Source of the DNA: Ignavibacteria bacterium UBA4661
GTDB taxonomy: Bacteria > Bacteroidota > Ignavibacteria > Kapaibacteriales > UBA4661
Reading direction: 5' to 3'
Length of the DNA: 6,525 nucleotides
NCBI GenBank assembly: GCA_002405405.1
Contig: DHLT01000056.1
Span: 1 to 6,525 of the forward strand
The notes beneath the pieces were generated by a model that did no database searches, was not told where the DNA came from, and saw nothing but the letters and a program-made list of their open reading frames with translations. Below are positions 1-6,446 of this stretch, piece after piece. Each line of letters starts with the position of its first letter. Positions within the stretch are counted from its first letter, which is position 1. The translations under genes and the position numbers were made by a program.

Positions 1-2458
1 CGGTAGTAGATGAAAATTCATCAGCATTTACACCCGAATACGATTCTCCTGAGAAGACCATCTGTTGTGCCGTGGGATTATACACCATCACACTCGTCGA
101 TGCTGTCGCACCGACACGTTGTATCGGCAATGCTATGGTTGTTTGCCCCGTAGGAATGATTCCCGTCGGTGTGGTTGGGCGATGTACAACAAAGATAGAT
201 GCTATCCCACCGGATACACCGACACGGCGTATAGGTAACCGCGCAGTAACAACTCCGCCGACTCGCATGGTCAACAAGGCGACACGATCACCGACAATGG
301 TTGGAACAAAAAGGAATGGTATTGTCTGCGTTGCTCCAGCCGGAACACGCACAGATGCCGTAGGCAATTGATCAGCAAAACGAAATTCTGATTCGGTAAT
401 ATCGGACTGCGAGGCAGACAACACCGCCTCAAATTGCAAGCGTACATCAACAGCATTCGCTGAAGCATTGCGTACGACGAGCGTATTCTCTGCACTATTC
501 CCGACAACCGCACTGAATGTTCCTGCTCCCTCGCTGATGCTCACCGGCGGTGCAATAGTCGTACCGACCACAGACGTTGCTTGTGTTGAAATCGTTGCCA
601 CTGTACCTACTTGTGTCCGCACCGTAAAAGCTATGTTTGCTGAGCGATTACCAAGCGTCGCCGTGCGTGGCTGAAAAGTAATACGATAGGGTGCCGATGA
701 AGATACTGCCAAGGTCAAGGGGGTTGGGTGCACCGAAACAATCGTAAAATCTTGTGCATTATCACCCGTCAATGCGATACCCGTAATGGTTGCTGTCGTT
801 GTTCCTGCATTCAGGACACGAAATGTTTGTGTCGTTGATGCACCTTGTACTACCGAACCAAGTTGATGTATCGGTTCGATTGCCAATGTACCAAGTCCTG
901 TATTGATGGGTTGAATCGGTATAGTCAGAAGTGCGTAATTGACTACCTGACCATTATTAGTGATTTCTGCCAATACACGTGCTACAGGGGCATCTTGAAA
1001 AACTGCGCTATACGCATGTGGTGTAAGACCGACAGTGAAATCGGCTGGTTGCACTCCACCAACAGGATTGGATACAAACGACGAGATCGACACTCGTTGC
1101 GAAGAGTCGACCGCCAGTAGAGGTGTAGCATCGGCTTGCAATAAACGAACCGATACAGCATTTGCCCCTGAAAGATAATTACGGAGTTGCAGTCGAAGAA
1201 TATGCTGTCCCGTACTGACATTTTGAGCAATAGAACCCGATGGTGCAACAATCGCAAAAGGTTGATTCGCACTTGCCGTGATACCACTTGTTTGCAGTGA
1301 AGACAGTTGAGCATTATTCGCCGACACTGCCCGAACACCGGAAGCAATACCAAAAGCCCATGCCGACCGTGCGGAAGAAAGACTATTATCGAGTATGGTG
1401 GATGAACCTATGCGAACAGCCAAGAGCGGCAATGAAGTAGAACGAATCTGCTCACGCAAAGCAGGAACGCTCATTGCAGGATTCAATGCACGCATGAGCG
1501 CGATGATACCCGCAATTTGTGCACCTGCCGGTAATGTGCCATTTTGTACACCATAGCGGTTATTCGGTAATGTTCCGAGAATATCATCACCATAAGCGAA
1601 GATTGTTGTACCGAGAGAAAGATTGCAAGAAGCACGGATAACATGTTGTTGATTGACAGCACCAACAGCAACAACATGACGATATGCCGCCGGATACACA
1701 AGCTCGCCGATGGCACCATCATCACCTGCGGGAGCAACAACAGGAACGCCTTGTGCAAGAGCAAGAGCGATAGCACGCTCGTCTTCTGCACGATATTGTC
1801 CCGATCCGAGCGGCTGTGAATACGCGAGATAAATAACTTGCGCTCCCATTGACAAAGCATATTGAATTGCATCACTGACACGGTGCGGTATTACATTGTT
1901 GACATCGTCGGAAAAGACCTTAATCGGCAAAATTTGTGCACGTGGGGCAATGCCGGCAATACCAAGCACATTATTCCCCACAGCTCCGATGACCCCCGCT
2001 GAATATGTTCCATTGCGATCGAATGTTGCCACGACATTGTTATCTTCACGATAAATACCGCGCCCTGCTTCGCCGGAAGAAACATTGCCAACAAAATCCC
2101 ATCCACTGACATCATCAATTTCGCCATTGTTGTCGTCATCAATACCATTGTTCGGAATTTCACGGGGATTGACAAAGATATTCCGCGCAAGGTCTTCATG
2201 AGCAATGTCGCACCCGCCGCCAATGACGGCAATAATGACACCCGACCCTTGTGTTGCACCCCACACACGATGAATATCGAGGCGCGGCAAAACATATTGC
2301 TGTGCAATGAGCGCATCATTGAGTGTCGTAAACGTAAAGACCGGCGATTGTTGTTGTGCCCACAGATGTGGTGGTGTTGTAGTACTGCAATAACAGAGTA
2401 CAAGCAGGGTGATGAGTGTACGAAACATAGTACGCTGTAAGGTCATAAACATAAACAT
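1..2458 (-). CDS. Secreted subtilisin-like (peptidase S8 fold) pseudoprotease with C-terminal Ig-like/choice-of-anchor-D-type domains; 3' end beyond window
   Basis: The minus strand reads open for 819 codons from 2458 to the left edge with no stop, so the C-terminus is missing. Residues 1-34 look like a signal peptide (Arg9/Arg13, hydrophobic TLITLLVLC, probable cleavage LWA|QQ). The S8 fold is clear at residues 55-330: VIIAVI strand at 74-79, GIDDDNNGEIDD insertion at 105-116, GWDFVGN, VGNNVLGIAGIAP at 160-172, YPAAYRHVVAVGAVN at 255-269, and an AGIIALM helix at 316-322. The catalytic positions are all changed: the D of D-T-G is Gly80, HGTHVAG reads NGTYSAG (Asn149), the AGN of the oxyanion hole is AGD (Asp246), and GTSMAAP reads GTLPAGA (Leu309). 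Residues about 520-612 resemble a HYDIN/choice-of-anchor-D domain (FRVLNAG, GDNAQDFTI, YRITFQP), followed by one or two similar beta domains. Start is uncertain: in-frame ATGs lie at 2458, 2452, 2446 and 2428, none with a clear Shine-Dalgarno. Function is probably binding or scaffolding outside the cell (inference). A T9SS sorting domain may follow beyond the window. Confidence 0.88.
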   Translation of the reverse strand, partial: MFMFMTLQRTMFRTLITLLVLCYCSTTTPPHLWAQQQSPVFTFTTLNDALIAQQYVLPRLDIHRVWGATQGSGVIIAVIGGGCDIAHEDLARNIFVNPREIPNNGIDDDNNGEIDDVSGWDFVGNVSSGEAGRGIYREDNNVVATFDRNGTYSAGVIGAVGNNVLGIAGIAPRAQILPIKVFSDDVNNVIPHRVSDAIQYALSMGAQVIYLAYSQPLGSGQYRAEDERAIALALAQGVPVVAPAGDDGAIGELVYPAAYRHVVAVGAVNQQHVIRASCNLSLGTTIFAYGDDILGTLPNNRYGVQNGTLPAGAQIAGIIALMRALNPAMSVPALREQIRSTSLPLLAVRIGSSTILDNSLSSARSAWAFGIASGVRAVSANNAQLSSLQTSGITASANQPFAIVAPSGSIAQNVSTGQHILRLQLRNYLSGANAVSVRLLQADATPLLAVDSSQRVSISSFVSNPVGGVQPADFTVGLTPHAYSAVFQDAPVARVLAEITNNGQVVNYALLTIPIQPINTGLGTLAIEPIHQLGSVVQGASTTQTFRVLNAGTTTATITGIALTGDNAQDFTIVSVHPTPLTLAVSSSAPYRITFQPRTATLGNRSANIAFTVRTQVGTVATISTQATSVVGTTIAPPVSISEGAGTFSAVVGNSAENTLVVRNASANAVDVRLQFEAVLSASQSDITESEFRFADQLPTASVRVPAGATQTIPFLFVPTIVGDRVALLTMRVGGVVTARLPIRRVGVSGGIASIFVVHRPTTPTGIIPTGQTTIALPIQRVGATASTSVMVYNPTAQQMVFSGESYSGVNADEFSSTT

Positions 2459-2557
2459 GATGGAATAAATGAGATAAGAAATTCAATTCGGAATAATGCA
2501 TGCTTGACGCTTTGTGAAAGGAGTATGCCGTTCAAGTGGTTTATTGCTCATTCTAGA

Positions 2558-2588
2558 AGCATCAGCAATGGTGCTAACGGCTTTTTTT
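2558..2588 (+). terminator. Weak terminator-like hairpin with T tract
   Basis: AGCATC (2558-2563) can pair with GGTGCT (2570-2575), including one G-U pair, around a six-base loop. A run of seven T follows at 2582-2588. The T run starts six bases after the stem, further than in a standard intrinsic terminator, and no gene is seen ending just upstream on this strand. It may stop stray transcription or be a chance structure. Confidence 0.2.
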
Positions 2589-2680
2589 ATGTACGGTAAA
2601 TACAGACCAAAGCAAAACAATAATGTACGTACGCACGTAAATTAAACAAACAATAGCTTTTTTCAAGAGTCTGTTTTTGG

Positions 2681-2702
2681 TTCTCCGTATTTCTACGGAG
2701 AA
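2681..2702. repeat. Perfect 9-bp inverted repeat (hairpin or operator-like palindrome)
   Basis: TTCTCCGTA (2681-2689) and TACGGAGAA (2694-2702) are exact reverse complements around a four-base TTTC loop. The centre lies within about ten bases of the midpoint between the two divergent start codons. On the plus strand the stem is followed by GGATTTTT, so an intrinsic terminator of a short leader or small RNA is one reading. A dimeric regulator site serving both genes, or a 5'-UTR hairpin, are others. The symmetry is seen directly; the role is inferred. Confidence 0.6.
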
Positions 2703-2864
2703 GGATTTTTCATATGCACTGAATGGGATTATTTTTACACTATCCATGTTATTTTTTCAACTATGCCTTCATGTATAGCGTGGATAATGTTTATATTTAA
2801 TGAATCCTCACATCGCATATAACTGACTATTATAACTCATGTAATGTTCTGTCTTTTTTCGTGC

Positions 2865-2882
2865 ACTCGTTACTAAGCGAGT
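2865..2882 (+). other. Short leader hairpin just upstream of the M4 ribosome binding site
   Basis: ACTCGT (2865-2870) can pair with GCGAGT (2877-2882), five Watson-Crick pairs plus one T-G wobble, around the loop TACTAA. It is followed by a T/A-rich run (CTTATTATTTTATT) and then the ribosome binding site at 2899. It could be a 5'-UTR structure that affects translation or messenger stability, or a weak attenuator. It is short enough to be chance. Confidence 0.3.
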
Positions 2883-2898
2883 CTTATTATTTTATTCA

Positions 2899-2903
2899 AG
2901 GAG
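2899..2903 (+). promoter_or_regulatory. Ribosome binding site of the M4 protease gene
   Basis: AGGAG lies seven bases before the ATG at 2911, an ideal Shine-Dalgarno position. It fixes the start codon, which also begins a good signal peptide. The divergent S8-like gene has no comparable site. Confidence 0.85.
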
Positions 2904-2910
2904 TTATTCT

Positions 2911-5900
2911 ATGCGTACTATTGTACCAATACATCAACCAACCTTTTCTTCTTGCATTCGAGGTTTGCTTCTTGCTTGCCTCGTTGTTTGTACTACCTCA
3001 TCATCCACTATGTTTGCACAAACGCGAGGTGTAGTACAGCGTCATGGCAACTCTTCTGCGTCAATACAATCTGCTCCGATTGAACAAGTCACGGGGTCTG
3101 CTGACATTAAACAAGCACAGTCTCTTTTAGCAGAGAAAGGATCGCTCACATACAATGCAAATGGTACGCTTTCTTTCTTTACCGGATCGCTTGGTACACT
3201 CAAAAGCAAAGCATACGGCACATTTCGTACGCCCTTTGTGAAATCGCCTAGCACCCTGAAGTCGGTGCGTGCATCAGTGCTGAGTGCAAGTGCTCAACCT
3301 GTTGTACAAGAAGCCCTTGCATTGCTTCGCTCGACCAAGGTATTATCCGGTTTACAAAATCCAGAGCAAGAATTATCACTCATCACCATCAACCAAGATG
3401 AGCTTGGTTATCAGCACATTCGCTTTGAGCAAGTCTATCAAGGTTTGCGTATCTATGGACGGGATGTTATTCTTCATGCCAATACTTCCGGCGATGTCTA
3501 TGCTGTGCACGGTAAATACGAAGCAACTCCTCTGCGTGCCGCAACGAAAGCTTTTGCGACACCCGAACTTGCTATGCGTAATGTTCTTGCTGATCTCCAA
3601 GATCGTGGTGAACAAGTACAAATGTCCACCGATATGGCATTGCAACTTGGTTACGAAGGTGATGTCATTGAATTGATGTACCTACCGCAAAACGGACGTT
3701 TGCGCTTGGTGTATGGCGTACAAACAACTCCTGAAATCGGCAAAGTGTGGATGTATTTTGTGGACGCTCTTACCGGCGAAGTATTAGATCGCACATCGCT
3801 GTCACGGAAAGATAATTCACAGTATGGCAAACAACCTCAGTCGTATGTTCAAGCCAATCGTGCAGGTGCATCTGTCGATACTAATCCCGCCGAATTGTTG
3901 GCAACACTGACAGCAAGTATTCGTAAAATTTCCGGTACTGTTACGGCAACGACTGACAGTACGGAATTTCGTTCGCTCCGCGCAATTACCCTCTTGGGCG
4001 ATACAGTACGTGTGCGCTCATGGGTTCGCCCCAGCGATGGACGTGTCTTCCCGCTTTCCGATATTATTTTCCGTCCGACCGACACTGATCGTTTACCCAG
4101 TCGTCCCAATGGCGGACATATCGTTCTTGACGCAAATGGTGGTGCACGCGATGGTAATGTTTTGACACGTTTTCTTGCTGATACCACACAAACATGGAGT
4201 CGTAATACAGCAACAGCACTCTTTATGACCGACTCTGTCTTGCGATACTTTGCTACCCGCCACAATGTTACCTCATGGGATGGTAATGGCTCCGGCATGC
4301 GTACCATCATCAATATCGCCGGTCTTGTTCCGGGCAATCGCACGGAAGATGCACAAGCATGGTGGGATCCTTCTTTGCGTGCTCAAGGATATGGTCCGGG
4401 AGCACTCAGCGAAGGCGGTGCTGGATGGCGCGATCTGCATCTCGTTGGTCATGAAGTTGGTCATGCGTACAATACGCCCGGTCGTCTTGACTATGGTGAT
4501 GCACAGTCCGGTGCGCTTGAAGAACACTATGCACAGTTTTGGGGTTGGATGGTCTATCGTGATACATGGTATGTGTTCCCACGCCTGTGGGGTGCAACAG
4601 CAGATAGTAATGCTGCAACCCATGCCAGCGGTATTCCTGATTCTATGGGTGTTGGTGTACGCAATCGTCCCATTCCGCACTTCCGTAATTTCTTGACCCG
4701 CGAGCAACAGCAAGAACGTGGCTTGCAATTCCCGCATACTAATGAACCGATCTTAAGTCGCGCAGGTTGGTTGGTCGCAAGTCGTTTTGGTCGCGATGTT
4801 GCCGATAGAATTTGGTATCGTGCTTTGACAAATTACCTCGTACAAAACACGCAGTTTGGCGACTTCCGCCGTGTGTTGATCCAATCAGCGCAAGACTTGT
4901 ATTCCAGCAGTGGAACAATTTCTACTACAGGCACTCTCATTATTGCCGGTATCAATGCCGCATTTGATAGTGTTGGTATTCAAGCAACGACAACCGTACC
5001 GACGCGCACACGACTTGCCGGTGGCTCTGTCGATGATGGCAGTGTTATCCAGCAAACAGGGCGCTCAACCATTACGTTTAGTACACAATCAGGACGTATC
5101 GGCATTTATGATGTCGCCAATCGTCGTGCTACGTATCTTACCAGTACTGATGCTATCGTACGTACGACAGGCGGACGTAGCCAAGTTACCGCCGTAAATA
5201 ATCGCATTTACTTTGCGAATCGTCAAGGACAAGTGGCACTCTATGATATTCGCTCGAATCGTGTCGTAACCTTCCCGAATGTTCGTGTTCGTTCCACCGG
5301 TGATGTCTTAAGTGTTGCTGTATCGCCCGATGAACGCCTACTTTTGATTACTTCGCAGTACGATAATGACCCGAATCTTTATCTCGCAACCATCAACACA
5401 GTTACGGCAAATCCGCAAAGTGTTCCTACCGGTATCAATGCCCCTGTAACGATTCCTCTGCAACGCAATGTTACTGCCGGCGCAGGTCCACGCCCTAAAG
5501 CCGAAGGACGCACGATTGGCGGTATTCGCTATCCTGAAGCAATTGCATGGTCGCCGGATACACGCACACCGGAATTTGTTTTTGATGCTCTTTCGTCCAT
5601 CATTTCCGGTACTGATACAACGAGCTTCTGGGGCTTATATTTTGGTGTGGTCGGACGCAATAGCGTTGGTGAATTATACCCGCCTGATCCAAACTACACA
5701 CTCGGCTATCCGACTATCGGTAAAACAAATGCTAACACCATTGCTATGAATGAGTTCTATGGTGATACAACCGATGTCTATATCGCTAATTTCGATCTCG
5801 CTAATGATGTCGGCTTTTTGAATCTACCGAACTTTACGCTCAACAATCGCCGCGTTCTTGATGCTCAAGGAGCATCGTTCTCGGCTGATGACCGTCAATT

Positions 5901-6324
5901 AGTGCTTGCAAGTCCGTCACGCCCACGTGATTTGCTCTTCTACACCTTTGCACGAGGTACAACTCCCGCAGGGTTAACTGCTGTTACTCTTGACTCGACG
6001 GTATTCTTGCCGAATTGGACAACACTTGATCTGACCAGCAGTGTACAGAATAACACTCGCGCTAAAGGTGTAGTTATCTCAACAACACCTCATCCAGTAA
6101 CAGCCGAAGCCCGCATCATGGTTGAGGTAGAACGTTCAGGATTTGGCACACTCGCACTCTATGATATGCAAGGGCGTGAAGTCCTTCGTGTGGCAGAACA
6201 GCTCTTCACGGCAGGTACGCATAGCTTCCCGCTTTCAGCAGCGACCATGCCATCTGGCATGTACATGGTGCGTCTGTCATACAATGGCATGATGGTGTCT
6301 TCACCCTTGGTGATTGCACGGTAA
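2911..6324 (+). CDS. Secreted thermolysin-family (peptidase M4) metalloprotease with beta-propeller-like region and T9SS C-terminal sorting domain
   Basis: This complete 1137-residue protein is a probable zinc endopeptidase exported by Sec and then T9SS. Residues 1-36 are a signal peptide (Arg17, GLLLACLVV, cleavage MFA|Q). Residues about 155-205 match the FTP propeptide and 213-300 a PepSY-like propeptide (VWMYFVDALTGEVLDR). The catalytic domain spans about 340-695: WDGNGSGMRTIINI resembles thermolysin's YDGNNAAIR stretch; HEVGH at 514-518 gives zinc ligands His514/His518 and catalytic Glu515; Glu538 in SGALEEHYAQFWG is the third ligand, exactly 20 residues on as in thermolysin. His609 (PHTNEP) matches His231, and WYRALTNYL, QSAQDLY and AAFDSVGI match the M4 C-terminal domain. 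Second-shell Asp170 is Gln542. Residues about 705-1040 hold propeller-like repeats (IYDVANRR, LYDIRSNR; SPD/SADD turns at 805, 881, 991). Residues about 1053-1137 are a type A T9SS sorting domain (LALYDMQGREVL, MPSGMYMVRL), normally cleaved with surface anchoring or release. The substrate is unknown. Confidence 0.95.
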   Translation: MRTIVPIHQPTFSSCIRGLLLACLVVCTTSSSTMFAQTRGVVQRHGNSSASIQSAPIEQVTGSADIKQAQSLLAEKGSLTYNANGTLSFFTGSLGTLKSKAYGTFRTPFVKSPSTLKSVRASVLSASAQPVVQEALALLRSTKVLSGLQNPEQELSLITINQDELGYQHIRFEQVYQGLRIYGRDVILHANTSGDVYAVHGKYEATPLRAATKAFATPELAMRNVLADLQDRGEQVQMSTDMALQLGYEGDVIELMYLPQNGRLRLVYGVQTTPEIGKVWMYFVDALTGEVLDRTSLSRKDNSQYGKQPQSYVQANRAGASVDTNPAELLATLTASIRKISGTVTATTDSTEFRSLRAITLLGDTVRVRSWVRPSDGRVFPLSDIIFRPTDTDRLPSRPNGGHIVLDANGGARDGNVLTRFLADTTQTWSRNTATALFMTDSVLRYFATRHNVTSWDGNGSGMRTIINIAGLVPGNRTEDAQAWWDPSLRAQGYGPGALSEGGAGWRDLHLVGHEVGHAYNTPGRLDYGDAQSGALEEHYAQFWGWMVYRDTWYVFPRLWGATADSNAATHASGIPDSMGVGVRNRPIPHFRNFLTREQQQERGLQFPHTNEPILSRAGWLVASRFGRDVADRIWYRALTNYLVQNTQFGDFRRVLIQSAQDLYSSSGTISTTGTLIIAGINAAFDSVGIQATTTVPTRTRLAGGSVDDGSVIQQTGRSTITFSTQSGRIGIYDVANRRATYLTSTDAIVRTTGGRSQVTAVNNRIYFANRQGQVALYDIRSNRVVTFPNVRVRSTGDVLSVAVSPDERLLLITSQYDNDPNLYLATINTVTANPQSVPTGINAPVTIPLQRNVTAGAGPRPKAEGRTIGGIRYPEAIAWSPDTRTPEFVFDALSSIISGTDTTSFWGLYFGVVGRNSVGELYPPDPNYTLGYPTIGKTNANTIAMNEFYGDTTDVYIANFDLANDVGFLNLPNFTLNNRRVLDAQGASFSADDRQLVLASPSRPRDLLFYTFARGTTPAGLTAVTLDSTVFLPNWTTLDLTSSVQNNTRAKGVVISTTPHPVTAEARIMVEVERSGFGTLALYDMQGREVLRVAEQLFTAGTHSFPLSAATMPSGMYMVRLSYNGMMVSSPLVIAR

Positions 6325-6351
6325 GGGTTCATCTTTACGTAGCATAATCTT

Positions 6352-6412
6352 TTTCTCAAAGTAACCTCACCCGATTGAGCAAGTGCGCAAGCACTGCACA
6401 ATCGGGTGAGGT
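6352..6412. repeat. Intergenic hairpin repeat, copy 1 (REP/MITE-like)
   Basis: This unit shares TTTCTCAAA, then AACCTCACCCG, then a 24-base block (6373-6396) with the copy at 6447-6525, in the same order and orientation. Unlike copy 2 it lacks the 36-base hairpin module between CACCCG and ATTGAGC. It lies 28 bases after the M4 stop codon. No transposase is present, so if mobile it would be non-autonomous. The repeat is seen directly; the REP/MITE label is inference. Confidence 0.65.
6364..6412 (+). terminator. Long stem-loop after the M4 gene, possible terminator
   Basis: ACCTCACCCGATTG (6364-6377) is the exact reverse complement of the arm at 6399-6412, giving a 14-bp stem. Inside the 21-base loop, AGTGC (6382-6386) and GCACT (6391-6395) form a second stem capped by GCAA, a GNRA-type tetraloop. 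It sits 39 bases past the stop codon, where a terminator is expected, but only TCTTTG follows, a poor T tract. It could end the M4 transcript, protect its 3' end, or simply be the body of the repeat unit. Confidence 0.45.
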
Positions 6413-6446
6413 CTTTGCGTGTTTCCCCGATCTGCATGATTTAGTG

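Larger units (their letters stand above)
2459..2910. promoter_or_regulatory. AT-rich divergent intergenic region between the S8-like and M4 genes
   Basis: This stretch separates two genes pointing away from each other, so it must hold the promoters of both unless transcription comes from elsewhere. It is visibly richer in A/T than the flanking genes. I found no convincing protein-coding gene, tRNA or rRNA in it. It contains three hairpins listed separately. No sequence matches the Bacteroidota promoter pattern (TTG about 20 bases before TAnnTTTG) well; the nearest on the plus strand is TAGCTTTT at about 2654, without a matching upstream TTG. A TTGACG at 2504-2509 lacks a matching -10 element. 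The regulatory role is inferred from position. Confidence 0.6.

Noticed and set aside
72..371. Plus-strand open frames at 72-371, 468-674, 845-1120 and 2198-2440
   Set aside because: They are antisense to the S8-like gene, have no ribosome binding site or recognisable motif, and have odd amino-acid composition.
2390..2396. Lipoprotein signal (Cys22/Cys24 of the S8-like protein, Cys27 of the M4 protein)
   Set aside because: The residues before each Cys (LVL-C, LVV-C) do not fit the lipobox, which needs a small residue at -1. A signal peptidase I site (LWA|Q, MFA|Q) fits better in both.
1891..2403. 170-residue open frame on the minus strand, and others at 1483-1881, 982-1353 and 271-513
   Set aside because: They are alternative frames of the same strand within the S8-like coding sequence, which is continuous in one frame and has clear family motifs. 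Their translations are low-complexity and show no domain.
2504..2509. TTGACG as a sigma70 -35 box
   Set aside because: No matching -10 element lies 16-18 bases downstream on the plus strand, and Bacteroidota promoters use a different consensus.
2525..2599. 24-codon open frame (starting MPFKWFIAHS) after an AAAGGAG
   Set aside because: The purine-rich site is only one base from the ATG, too close to work, and the peptide has no recognisable feature. It also overlaps a weak terminator-like hairpin.
4450..4545. Assignment of the plus-strand protease to family M36 (fungalysin)
   Set aside because: The FTP propeptide is shared by M4 and M36, but the region after the catalytic His (WYRALTNYL, QSAQDLY, AAFDSVGI) and the SGALEE third-ligand motif match thermolysin (M4).
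3284..5749. Open frames of about 70-165 residues inside the M4 gene on both strands
   Set aside because: They are shadows of the 1137-residue frame, which has strong motif support from end to end.
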